Source: Bacteroides sp. (GTDB lineage Bacteria; Bacteroidota; Bacteroidia; Bacteroidales; Bacteroidaceae). Taken from it: a stretch of DNA of 15,905 bases. Position numbers and translations under genes: made by a program. Shown piece by piece: positions 1 through 8,278 of this stretch (position 1 is the stretch's first letter; every line of letters begins with the position of its first letter). Under the pieces are notes generated by a model. It was not told the origin of the DNA and ran no database searches. It worked only from the letters and a program-made list of their open reading frames with translations. Location: positions 1-15,905 of the forward strand of contig JASLDF010000233.1 of the NCBI GenBank assembly GCA_030151635.1, in the 5' to 3' direction.

Positions 1-1
1 A

Positions 2-256
2 AACGACACAATTATTCGTCTGTGCAAAGCCCTTATCATTCCCGAAGCAGGAGTCAAAGGTGGCAGTCAGGCAACGGGTACTCGAGCTTTAGCCTTGAAG
101 CACCCGCTGTTTGTGGCGAAATATACAGACACTCCCGCAGGCAACGAATCGTTACTTTGTAGAGGTGCTCAATCACTTCCTATATCTACAGATAATACAG
201 CAGTGTCAATCGCTCCTGTTATGGACGTGGTTGATGGTGCTGGTTTATTGTTTTGA
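2..256 (+). CDS. Partial DprA/Smf-like Rossmann-fold protein, C-terminal part
   Basis: This reading frame is already open at the left edge of the window and ends at TGA 254-256, so the gene's start lies outside. The visible 84 residues contain KALIIPEAGVKGGSQATG, then ALALKHPLFVAKY, then PAGNESLLCRGAQ. The order of an acidic/KGGS turn, a second strand with P-x-FVAxY, and a GN...L...GA motif resembles the end of the Rossmann-like nucleotide-binding fold of DprA/Smf-type DNA-processing proteins. In the small Bacteroidota members that I recall, these motifs occur in the same order. DprA proper loads RecA on single-stranded DNA during transformation; for a short fragment that role is only a family-level guess. 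The tail after the GA motif is short and poorly conserved-looking. It points toward the hairpin at 339-373 and has no obvious functional link to the glucan locus. Confidence 0.5.
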   Translation, partial: NDTIIRLCKALIIPEAGVKGGSQATGTRALALKHPLFVAKYTDTPAGNESLLCRGAQSLPISTDNTAVSIAPVMDVVDGAGLLF

Positions 257-321
257 AGTAGCACTTTTACCCCCTTCCTACAGCTACCCACAACAGCTCT
301 TTATTATCTCCCTATGATGCA

Positions 322-364
322 TGAGTTCTCTTTGAAAGAAGAGTGAGTTCTCTTTGAAAGAAGA
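322..364. repeat. Tandem duplication, 22-bp period, two copies
   Basis: The 21-bp string beginning TGAGTTCTCTTTG occurs at 322-342 and again at 344-364, one base apart, and the identity ends at 343 versus 365. The second unit lies inside the left 81-bp direct repeat and forms its hairpin core. The first unit lies outside it and has no counterpart next to the right-hand copy. Confidence 0.85.
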
Positions 365-415
365 CTCACTCTTGTTAGGGTGAAGTAAATACTTTTAGTT
401 GTGCTTACATTCAAT
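335..415. repeat. Left copy of an 81-bp perfect direct repeat flanking the PUL
   Basis: All 81 bases are identical to 15765-15845, in the same orientation, at an offset of exactly 15,430 bp. Bases just outside differ (334 G versus 15764 C; 416 A versus 15846 T). The copy contains the hairpin at 339-373 and, on the minus strand, codons for IECKHN followed by a stop at 395-397. Here those codons are not attached to a recognisable gene, unlike in the right copy. The copy sits 43 bp beyond the stop of the regulator gene and 78 bp beyond the stop of the DprA-like fragment. It may be an integration-site duplication or a dispersed intergenic repeat. Confidence 0.95.
339..373 (-). terminator. Hairpin in left repeat, probable terminator of the regulator gene
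   Basis: AAGAGTGAGT at 339-348 pairs perfectly with ACTCACTCTT at 364-373 (10 bp). Inside, TCTTT 351-355 pairs with AAAGA 357-361 around a single central base, so the whole 35 bases are a near-perfect palindrome. On the minus strand the stem is followed by a pyrimidine-rich CTTTC stretch rather than a long T run, so termination would be moderate. It lies about 85 bp downstream of the regulator's stop and is the only strong hairpin there. It could also stop plus-strand transcripts from the DprA-like gene. Confidence 0.5.
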
Positions 416-458
416 AATCAAGACCAACCTCTCCCAATGATGTACATTAGTTTGTGTC

Positions 459-3269
459 TTATTCTTCAAATTGCTGTAAATATTCGTTTAAATTTTCATC
501 CCGATCCAAGTCCAGGTGTTTTCTTAGGCGGTAACGATTGGCCTCAACACCACGAATTGATATATTCATTAGTGGTGCAATTTCTTTAGAAATCATATTC
601 ATTTGAATGTATGCGCATAAGACTTGTTCATTTCTGCTGAGGTAGGGATGCTTTTCTGTCAGCTTCTTGAAAAAGGATTTGTGTACTAAATCAAAATTTG
701 AACGAAATACTTCAAAGTTGTCGTCATTGTCGATGTTAGAGTTGATTATCGAGATAAGTCTAATGATATGTTGCTTTAACTTAGGTGTTCCTTGTTTTTC
801 ATCAATTGATTTAGAGATTTTCAAGGCTTCATTTTTAACCTTTTCTAGTGCTTCGCTTTTGCTTTGCACATTTAATAGTTGTCCAGACAATTCTTGAGAT
901 TTGTATTGTAACTTATCTTTAAGGTTCTTGTTTTGTAATTCCGTAATTTCCTGATCTTTAAGTTGAGTTATAGCTAGGTGCCTTTTGCGCTGTTCCACTA
1001 GTTCCATTCTTTTTATTAGAGTAATTCGGCGGTAGATGAAGTAAATACTTGCCATGAAAATTATTAAATAACAGAAATAGGCAATAAAACTTCTATAATA
1101 AGGAGCTAGTATTTCAAATTCTACTTTAGAAACATTGCTTAGCACGTGTCCTTGTGCATCAACAGCCACAATTTCGAAGGTGTACTTGCCTTCGTATAAG
1201 CTTGTATATTCTTTTTGAGTAAGTGGTGTTGGTGGCGACCAACTAGCAGCCTTTCCAACTAACCTATAGCTGTAATAATTTCTGGATTCTGTTGAGGGTA
1301 ACAGTACGCCGTACTTTATTACTAGAGTGTTTTGTTTATAAGGGATTTTAATGACAGGCTGCTTTTTGATTTGTCTGTAATAGTGTGTTTGGGTGTTTTG
1401 AGTACTGACAATACTTAGTATAAATGAAGAGTTATTTGATGCCTGATTTGAAATACGATCCAAGTTAAGTTGATTAAATCCATTGTCAACAGCTATTATG
1501 GCTGTCTGTGAGTTCACAAGGTGAATGTTTTCAAAATTGGTAATGAGCTGATTACCCATGCCTACAATTACGGTTTGATATTGATTTTGTTTAAATAGTG
1601 CGACTTTTAACTCTTTATTAGTCACATACCATATATTCTGTGCACGGTCTTTGTATAGGAATCTATATTCGGTAGCTCCCTCTAGTATAGACTCAAGCTG
1701 CGTGTTCTTGTGGAATGAATCGGTCATCTTACTGTACTCGTAAATACCTTCGTTGCTAGTGAACACAATTCTTTTGTCTATATATTGCAACAGGTGCTGA
1801 CTGGCTTTTAGCCCTTCTACATGGTTATATACCTTTCGATTCAATACGTATTCCAGTTCATCATTCAGTGTAACTCGTTCTATGTATTTATCCGAATTTA
1901 TGTACCAAAAGGTATTGGGGATTTCATCTTCAATAAACCCGAAACTAGAATCTTGGCAATCTTTGACTTCATGAGAAAATACCCACTTGCCATTTTTCTT
2001 CTTTAGCATGATGAAACCTGAATAAGTTGCTGCCATTAAAATAGATTTTGTTTTTTTTATAGGCTTCACCTCCCAAGTACTGGGGTGTTTTATAAAAGTT
2101 TTATTTAAATTTTGATCCAAAATAGTGATTCCATTATCTCCTGCAGCAAATAGCTGATTCTCTATGATGTTAATTGACCATATTTGCCCTTCAGTACCTT
2201 TAATGGGGACAGGAACTCCTTCTTTATATTGGTAAAGTCCTTGGTTTGTTCCTAGGAACAGTTCATTATTGAAAATCTCGGAGCAATAGCCTGTTCCAAT
2301 TGGTGAAACTGTTGAGAACATGGGTTTTATAGGAGAATTAAGTTCCAGATAACTGATCCCTCGATCCATGCCCAACCAAAGGTTGGAGTTTTGGTCAAAT
2401 TCCATACTTAACACCGTGTTGTCAAAAAGGCCAGTATATAGTTGATAGTTCTTATAACTATCGTAGTCCTCATTATTGAATATCCACACCCCACTGTTGA
2501 CTGTGCCAATGGCTAATGTGTTTTCTTTTTTTGCAAGAGAAAAGAGCGGGTAGTTATTTTTGAGGATCCGATTTATTTTTTTTAGTTCAATTAAGTTGTG
2601 GTCTATTAACTTGTAAATACCGTTGCTCTGAGTTGCTATTATTAATCCATCCCCATCGGCTGTCATGGCTACAATCTTTTTATTATCGAGTGACTGAGTA
2701 GCAGGTATCTTTTTATACGCTAGGGTTTTAGGATTTAATTCGTAAATACCCAACATGGATGCTAAGTAAAGCGTGTCCTTATAAAGAGCGGATGTATCTA
2801 TTTTAAAGGGAATCCATTTAGTGCTAATGCTTCCATCATTAGTATTGTATTTGTGTATATATCCTTCAGAAATATAATAAACACAATCTCTATAGGCCAA
2901 AGTATTCCATACTTCTCCAGCCCATTTATCGGTTCCATTAGTGAGAGAATGATAAGTTAATGTGCCAATATCTGTTTTATAAAAGTAACCAATTTCGCTA
3001 CTTCCCCCAATAAATACTGTGTCTTCCGATATGTGTAAAGATCGGATCATATGATTAGGGACTTCGTTCAAATTCCAAAACACTCCATCATATTCAAGTA
3101 ATCCTTCATTATTAGCACTATATATCCAACCTTCAGGGTGTTGTTTAATCATCCAGTTTTGAAAACCAGCATTATAATTGTTTCTACTATAATTGTGGAT
3201 ACGAGTTTCCCAACCAAACATAGTGGATGTAATAATTATAAAAATGAAGAAGTTAAATGTTCTTCTCAT
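459..3269 (-). CDS. Membrane-spanning one-component PUL regulator (propeller, Y_Y_Y, LuxR-type HTH)
   Basis: The 936-residue protein begins with a signal peptide (MRRTFNFFIFIIITSTMFG). A long region of WxG/LxLGxxxG-like blades follows (for example NLWLGMDRGISYL near residue 295), typical of a two-component-regulator-type beta-propeller. A Y_Y_Y domain spans about 640-720 (YYSYRLVG, then YEGKYTFEIVAVDAQG). One transmembrane helix lies at about 724-744 (FIAYFCYLIIFMASIYFIY) and a Lys/Glu/Gln-rich coiled coil at about 750-825. A C-terminal LuxR-type HTH spans about 875-925 (LSRNEQVLCAYI, SKEIAPLMNISIRGVEANRYRLRKHL). No histidine kinase or receiver domain is present, so the periplasmic sensor must signal directly across the membrane to the DNA-binding domain. 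Proteins of this layout often control neighbouring susCD genes. It is divergent from susC, which supports local control, probably activation by a glucan oligosaccharide. The ligand is inferred, not seen. Confidence 0.9.
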   Translation of the reverse strand: MRRTFNFFIFIIITSTMFGWETRIHNYSRNNYNAGFQNWMIKQHPEGWIYSANNEGLLEYDGVFWNLNEVPNHMIRSLHISEDTVFIGGSSEIGYFYKTDIGTLTYHSLTNGTDKWAGEVWNTLAYRDCVYYISEGYIHKYNTNDGSISTKWIPFKIDTSALYKDTLYLASMLGIYELNPKTLAYKKIPATQSLDNKKIVAMTADGDGLIIATQSNGIYKLIDHNLIELKKINRILKNNYPLFSLAKKENTLAIGTVNSGVWIFNNEDYDSYKNYQLYTGLFDNTVLSMEFDQNSNLWLGMDRGISYLELNSPIKPMFSTVSPIGTGYCSEIFNNELFLGTNQGLYQYKEGVPVPIKGTEGQIWSINIIENQLFAAGDNGITILDQNLNKTFIKHPSTWEVKPIKKTKSILMAATYSGFIMLKKKNGKWVFSHEVKDCQDSSFGFIEDEIPNTFWYINSDKYIERVTLNDELEYVLNRKVYNHVEGLKASQHLLQYIDKRIVFTSNEGIYEYSKMTDSFHKNTQLESILEGATEYRFLYKDRAQNIWYVTNKELKVALFKQNQYQTVIVGMGNQLITNFENIHLVNSQTAIIAVDNGFNQLNLDRISNQASNNSSFILSIVSTQNTQTHYYRQIKKQPVIKIPYKQNTLVIKYGVLLPSTESRNYYSYRLVGKAASWSPPTPLTQKEYTSLYEGKYTFEIVAVDAQGHVLSNVSKVEFEILAPYYRSFIAYFCYLIIFMASIYFIYRRITLIKRMELVEQRKRHLAITQLKDQEITELQNKNLKDKLQYKSQELSGQLLNVQSKSEALEKVKNEALKISKSIDEKQGTPKLKQHIIRLISIINSNIDNDDNFEVFRSNFDLVHKSFFKKLTEKHPYLSRNEQVLCAYIQMNMISKEIAPLMNISIRGVEANRYRLRKHLDLDRDENLNEYLQQFEE

Positions 3270-3524
3270 AGTATTAGTAAATGTTTATATTTACAAATAT
3301 AAGTATAATTAATGATTGATTTCCATCTATTTTTTTAGGTTTTTGAATTATTGAAATTATGCTATTGATTATCAGTGTTATATAAGTATGTGTAGTAGTG
3401 ATGTAGTACCTAAATATCTAATTATAGAGTCTGTGTAGTAGGGGTTAATAGCTCTCTATATTCAAAAAACATTTACTTTGGTTAACATTAACGTTTAATC
3501 AAGTATTAACCTTATTTAATTATT
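3270..3524. promoter_or_regulatory. Divergent intergenic control region between regulator and susC
   Basis: These 255 bp hold no gene and must carry both promoters. The susC-proximal 50 bp are rich in TTAAC words. GGTTAA at 3480-3485 is inverted as TTAACC at 3506-3511, and between them lies a near-palindrome around ATTAACGTTTAAT (3488-3500). This is a plausible operator for the LuxR-type regulator. TTACTTTG at 3473-3480 matches seven of eight positions of the Bacteroidota -7 consensus TAnnTTTG and would give a leader of roughly 40 nt for susC. I see no matching -33 TTTG at the right spacing, so this susC promoter call is weak. Confidence 0.35.
3294..3301 (-). promoter_or_regulatory. Candidate -7 box of the regulator promoter (TATATTTG)
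   Basis: On the minus strand the bases read TATATTTG, an exact match to the Bacteroidota -7 consensus TAnnTTTG. The start codon at 3267-3269 lies about 25 bp downstream, leaving a short leader of roughly 18 nt. No clear TTTG is visible at the -33 position, which may mean a weak promoter, common for regulators. Confidence 0.4.
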
Positions 3525-6500
3525 ATGAAAAGAAACACATTCTTGACAAACATGTTAGCCATACTGTTTGTCATTCTGTTCTCAACTGTTTCTGTACATG
3601 CTCAAGAGAAGATATTCTCTGTTAAAGGTGTGGTTACAGATGCTAAAACAGGAGAGCCATTAATTGGAGTATCTATTTTAGAAAAAGGTACGACTAAAGG
3701 TACAATTACAGATGTTGATGGTGGTTATACCATTGATGCTACAGCAAAAACAAAACTGGTCTTCTTTTATGTGGGCTATGGTAAGAAAGAGGTAATTGTA
3801 GCAAATCGTACACAAGTTGATGTTCTACTTGTAGAAGAGGACCATCTACTAGACGAAATTGTTGTAGTAGGTTATGGTGTTCAAAAGAAAAGTGTGGTAA
3901 CTGCTGCTATTAGTAGAGTTACCGGAGATGATTTAAACATAGCGAAACCCTCAAGAGTGGAAGATGCTTTAAAGGGAAAAGTATCGGGTGTCCAAATAAC
4001 GCAAAGTTCGGGTCAACCAGGAGCTGATTCTAAGGTACGTATTCGTGGTATAGGTACAGTAAACAACAGTGATCCTCTTTATATTATTGATGGAATGCCT
4101 GTTGATGGTGGTATTAACTTTTTAAATCCAGTAGATATACAGTCAATAGAAATATTAAAGGATGCTGCATCTGCTGCTATTTATGGGGCTAGAGCTGCTA
4201 ATGGTGTAGTTCTTGTAACGACAAAGTCTGGTAAAGAGGGTAAAACTACTATCAACTATGACTTTAGTTACGGTTGGCAAAATCCATGGAAAAAACGTTC
4301 AGTGCTAAATGCAAAAGAGTATATGGTTATTATGAATGAAGCTCAACTGAATGATGGAAACGCACCACGATATTCTGCAGAGCAAATATCATCTGCAGGA
4401 CCTGGAACAGATTGGCAAGACAAAACATTCAATTTCGATGCTCCTGTGCAAAGTCACCAAGTTAGTGTATCGGGTGGTAATCAAAAAGGAAATTACTTTT
4501 TATCAGCAGGATATTACAATCAAGAAGGTATTGTAGGAGGGGACTATAATAAGTCTAACTATGAGCGTTTAAGCTTACGTTCAAACTCTACATATACATT
4601 GTTTGAAGCAAATGATCGAAAATATTTCAAGAAACTATCTGTAGGTGTAAACATGGGCTATTCAAGAAGCATATCACGTGGAATCGAGACAAACTCAGAA
4701 TATGGTTCAATTTTAGGTAGTGCTGTAGCATTTAGTCCATTAGTATCTATATATGCCGATGAAAGTACTGCCGAGGGTATTCTAAAAGATCACCCTAATG
4801 CTGTTAAAGATAAACATGGTCGTGTATTTTCACTACCACCTAGTGGGTTCCAAGAAATAGCAAATCCATTGGCGATGTTAAATCGTCCATACGATGAGCG
4901 TTGGAATGATGATAAGTTTGTTTCAAACTTTTGGGCTGAATTACAAATTCTTCCTATGCTAAAATTCAAGAGTAGTTATGGTACAGACTTGGCTTTTTGG
5001 GGAATGGACGGTCATTACTTTCCATATTATCTCGCTTCTCAAAACCAATTTTTAGATGAAAGTTATGTAACAGGTCAAATGCATAGAGGTTTTAAATGGC
5101 AAGTCGAAAATGTATTTACTTATAATCAAGTTTATAATGAAAAGCATAATTTATCTCTGGTTTTGGGACAATCTGCTCAAAAATACAAATATAGATATTT
5201 GAGTGGTACAGATTATAATTTGTTGGAGTTAGACCCTAGTAAAGCAAATATAAACTCAGCAATTGCTGATCGTGATAAAGAGCGAGTGGATGGTGGAACA
5301 GGCGGGTATAATTTTACAGCGCTAGCCTCATATTTTGGTCGTGTAGATTACAATTTTGATGAACGTTATATGGCACAATTTACAATTCGTCGCGATGGAT
5401 CATCTAAGTTTGGCCCTAATCACAAGTGGGCTACTTTTCCAGCTGTTTCCTTAGGATGGAATATTCTTAATGAACCATATTTAAATCGTCCAGAATGGTT
5501 TGATTCATTTAAACTACGCTTTAGTTGGGGGAAAAATGGTAATGAGAATATTGGTAATTTCAGATACGCGTCTTTGATGTCTGGTGGTCAAAATTATTAC
5601 TATGGTGGTGGTTATAATGTAGCTACCGATGGAAAAGATGGAACTATGCAATATGGAACTTCGCCATCGAATATTGCAAACCCAAATATTAAATGGGAGG
5701 AATCTGTTCAAACAGACCTTGGATTCGATGCACGCTTTTTAGAAGGTAAGTTGGGAATCGGATTTGATTATTTTATAAAGAAAACTAAAGGGATGCTGAT
5801 GGATCAACCCATTCCTTCTTATGTAGGACTAGGTGCACCATTGGCTAATGTTGGAGATATGAAAAACTCGGGTATCGAGTTCGAAATCACTTGGAAAAGT
5901 AGTGTTAAGGATTTTAACTATGGGATAACCGCAAATGCTTCATATTTAAAAAATGAACTTATCAAGCTTGGAAATGCTACTGGTGAAGCTGTATATGAAT
6001 CAAACTCTACATCTGGATTAGGTAGTTTTATTAAAGGGAAAAATGGGGAAGTATGGCCTTATTTTTATGGTTATAAAACAGCCGGAATATTCCAGAACTG
6101 GGAAGATATAAATAGTTATGTAAATACTGATGGTAAGTTATTACAACCTACTGCTCAACCTGGAGATGTTCGTTTTGTAGACTATAATGAAGATGGAGTT
6201 ATTGATGATAATGATAAAACAAAAGTAGGTAAAGGAATGCCAGATTGGACATTTGGTATAAGCTTTAATGCTGAATGGAGGGGTATAGACTTTAGTCTAT
6301 TTTTACAAGGTGCTACTGGCAATGACATCTTTGATTTATCTACCCGTGGTGATATTCCAGCTATGAATAGACCTGCAGAGTATCTTAATCGCTGGCATGG
6401 TGAAGGTACATCAAACTCTCTTCCGAGAATGACAAATTCGAATCCCAACTCTAACTGGCGCTCTTCCGATCTATTTATCAAAAATGGATCATATCTACGG

Positions 6501-6725
6501 GTTAAAACAGTACAGTTAGGTTATACTCTTCCTCTAATATGGACTAAAAAAGCTTTTATAGAACGTCTAAGAGTTTATGTATCAGCAGAGAATCTATTAA
6601 CTTTTACTGCTTATGATGGTTTTGATCCGGAGATTGCTACTGGTGATTACAATAGAATAGGAGTAGACAGAGGAATTTACCCTCAAGCTAGAACTATTTC
6701 TATTGGAGTTAATGTTTCTTTCTAA
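3525..6725 (+). CDS. susC: SusC/RagA-type TonB-dependent outer-membrane transporter
   Basis: The protein has 1066 residues, the usual size of SusC proteins, and imports oligosaccharides across the outer membrane using TonB energy. It has a signal peptide with likely cleavage after VHA (residue 26). A carboxypeptidase-regulatory-like domain spans about 31-105 (KGVVTDAKTGEPLIGVSI, then TDVDGGYTI), followed by a SusC TonB-box-like DEIVVVGYG at 110-118. The plug domain runs to about 237 and carries the family signatures VRIRGIGTVNNSDPLYIIDG and ILKDAASAAIYGARAANGVV. The rest is a beta-barrel with a D-rich loop near 886-897 (DYNEDGVIDDND) and a terminal aromatic residue (VNVSF). There is no STN domain, so sigma/anti-sigma signalling through this receptor is not indicated. 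It is the first gene of the series and is followed 21 bp later by susD. The symbol is a family name; substrate specificity comes only from the neighbouring enzymes. Confidence 0.96.
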   Translation: MKRNTFLTNMLAILFVILFSTVSVHAQEKIFSVKGVVTDAKTGEPLIGVSILEKGTTKGTITDVDGGYTIDATAKTKLVFFYVGYGKKEVIVANRTQVDVLLVEEDHLLDEIVVVGYGVQKKSVVTAAISRVTGDDLNIAKPSRVEDALKGKVSGVQITQSSGQPGADSKVRIRGIGTVNNSDPLYIIDGMPVDGGINFLNPVDIQSIEILKDAASAAIYGARAANGVVLVTTKSGKEGKTTINYDFSYGWQNPWKKRSVLNAKEYMVIMNEAQLNDGNAPRYSAEQISSAGPGTDWQDKTFNFDAPVQSHQVSVSGGNQKGNYFLSAGYYNQEGIVGGDYNKSNYERLSLRSNSTYTLFEANDRKYFKKLSVGVNMGYSRSISRGIETNSEYGSILGSAVAFSPLVSIYADESTAEGILKDHPNAVKDKHGRVFSLPPSGFQEIANPLAMLNRPYDERWNDDKFVSNFWAELQILPMLKFKSSYGTDLAFWGMDGHYFPYYLASQNQFLDESYVTGQMHRGFKWQVENVFTYNQVYNEKHNLSLVLGQSAQKYKYRYLSGTDYNLLELDPSKANINSAIADRDKERVDGGTGGYNFTALASYFGRVDYNFDERYMAQFTIRRDGSSKFGPNHKWATFPAVSLGWNILNEPYLNRPEWFDSFKLRFSWGKNGNENIGNFRYASLMSGGQNYYYGGGYNVATDGKDGTMQYGTSPSNIANPNIKWEESVQTDLGFDARFLEGKLGIGFDYFIKKTKGMLMDQPIPSYVGLGAPLANVGDMKNSGIEFEITWKSSVKDFNYGITANASYLKNELIKLGNATGEAVYESNSTSGLGSFIKGKNGEVWPYFYGYKTAGIFQNWEDINSYVNTDGKLLQPTAQPGDVRFVDYNEDGVIDDNDKTKVGKGMPDWTFGISFNAEWRGIDFSLFLQGATGNDIFDLSTRGDIPAMNRPAEYLNRWHGEGTSNSLPRMTNSNPNSNWRSSDLFIKNGSYLRVKTVQLGYTLPLIWTKKAFIERLRVYVSAENLLTFTAYDGFDPEIATGDYNRIGVDRGIYPQARTISIGVNVSF

Positions 6726-6746
6726 TAATATTAAATGAATATACAT

Positions 6747-8270
6747 ATGAAAAAGTATTATAATATAATTCTATTTTTTGTAACAATTACGATAAGTGCT
6801 TGTAGTGATAGCTTTTTATCAGCTGTTTCTACCGAACAGCAAGAAGCTGGTGCACCTGCTACAGAAGGAGCTATTCTTTCCAATTTAGCTTCAGCTTACC
6901 AAATTCTTCTGTTTGATAGTTATGCAGATAATAACTATAATGGAATATTCTTAATGTCGGATTTACGCTCGGATGATATCTTCAAAGGGGGTGGTGATGC
7001 TGGTGATCAAAATCAATTGTATAAATTATCGCAATTCACCTCTTCATCGGCAGAAACGGTAGATGGATTGTGGACTATATACTTTTCAGGACTTTCGAGA
7101 GCAAACAACTGTATTATATCTTGTGCTAATGCTGTAAATGTAGATGAAGATCAATTGGCTGTTTATAATGCTGAGGCTCATTTCCTACGAGCATATTACA
7201 CGCACTTACTGTGGAAATTCTGGGGGAACATTCCATTCTTTACAGAGCCATTAACCAATACTCCCTATATGACAAAACAGTTGTCTGCGGATGAGGTGTA
7301 TGCTAGAATTATGGACGATTTGGAAATTGCGTGTAGTGCAGAGGGAATGCCCATGAAGCGTGCAAAAACCGATTTAGGTAAGGCTTCTCGAGCTGCTGCT
7401 TTAATGCTTAAAGCAAGAGTCGTTATGTACCAAAAAGATGAATCTAGATTGACCGAAGTAACCAAAGACATGGCAGAAATTATTAATAGTGGTGCATATA
7501 CCTTATTCCCTGACTTTGACGCAATGTGGGAAGATGAAAATGAGTTCTGTGATGAGTCGGTTTTAGAAAGCAATCAGCTTCCAGAAGGTAAAAGTTGGGC
7601 GAGTGGATGGAGTGGTTATGGTACAAACTATCCAGCTTTTATTTCTCCGAATGATTTGAAAGATCCTTCAGATGTATTTAAAGGTGGATGGGGCTTTGCT
7701 ACCGTAAGAAATACTGCTTATGAGATTTATGAAGAAGGCGATACACGCAGAAATGGATCTATTAATGTTTGGGAAGAAGGCATGTATGTAGGTCGCTTTC
7801 AAGATACAGGTATGTTTATGAGGAAGTATGCAGCACGCAAAGGTTACAATGATGCTCCATACGATGTGGACTTAAATTATTGCAACAACTTGCGTTTGTT
7901 TCGCTATGCAGAGGTTCTTCTAAACTACGTTGAATTGGTCAAAATGAATAATCAAGCCGAGACTGGAGTATCCGCTCAATCTTGTTTAAATCAAATACGG
8001 GAAAGAGCGTTTGGTAAAGCAAGTGATGTTCCTGCAACTCCTGATAATATAAAATTAGAGCGTAGAAGAGAGTTTCTGGGCGAGGGGATGAGATTCTGGG
8101 ACCTTGTTCGCTGGGGAGATGCTGAACGAGTGTTAACAGAAAATTTAACCGAATTTAATTCTGTACGTAAATTCGAAAACTGGATGAAATACCTGCCAAT
8201 ACCACAGAGTGAAATGGAGAAAACTAAAAATACAGATTTTGAATTAGTTCAAAATGGTCAATGGAAATAG
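6747..8270 (+). CDS. susD: SusD/RagB-family glycan-binding outer-membrane lipoprotein
   Basis: The protein has about 507 residues. I prefer the ATG at 6747 (MKKYYNIILFF...) because it gives a standard lipoprotein signal with lipobox ISAC; an in-frame ATG at 6735 would add four residues. The SusD fold is supported by the N-terminal segment DSFLSAVSTEQQ, helical repeat segments such as AEAHFLRAYYTHLLWKFWG followed by NIPF, RYAEVLLNYVEL in the middle, and the family C-terminal signature RRREFLGEGMRFWDLVRWGD near residues 440-460. SusD proteins act as a lid over the SusC barrel at the cell surface and help deliver glycan. It is directly downstream of susC with a short spacer and almost certainly co-transcribed. 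Aromatic residues that would contact sugar cannot be assigned from sequence alone. Confidence 0.95.
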   Translation: MKKYYNIILFFVTITISACSDSFLSAVSTEQQEAGAPATEGAILSNLASAYQILLFDSYADNNYNGIFLMSDLRSDDIFKGGGDAGDQNQLYKLSQFTSSSAETVDGLWTIYFSGLSRANNCIISCANAVNVDEDQLAVYNAEAHFLRAYYTHLLWKFWGNIPFFTEPLTNTPYMTKQLSADEVYARIMDDLEIACSAEGMPMKRAKTDLGKASRAAALMLKARVVMYQKDESRLTEVTKDMAEIINSGAYTLFPDFDAMWEDENEFCDESVLESNQLPEGKSWASGWSGYGTNYPAFISPNDLKDPSDVFKGGWGFATVRNTAYEIYEEGDTRRNGSINVWEEGMYVGRFQDTGMFMRKYAARKGYNDAPYDVDLNYCNNLRLFRYAEVLLNYVELVKMNNQAETGVSAQSCLNQIRERAFGKASDVPATPDNIKLERRREFLGEGMRFWDLVRWGDAERVLTENLTEFNSVRKFENWMKYLPIPQSEMEKTKNTDFELVQNGQWK

Positions 8271-8278
8271 TTTAATAA

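Noticed and set aside
1..256. The left-flank coding fragment has somewhat higher GC (hand count about 46%) than sampled parts of the PUL (about 38-45%).
   Set aside because: The stretch is too short and the ranges overlap, so this is not evidence of foreign origin on its own.
398..480. A minus-strand frame overlapping the regulator's end reads into IECKHN-stop of the left repeat, and also contains RLV like the right-hand gene.
   Set aside because: It is out of frame with the regulator, has no credible start, and the upstream residues do not align with the right-hand frame beyond three residues. Chance is the simpler explanation.
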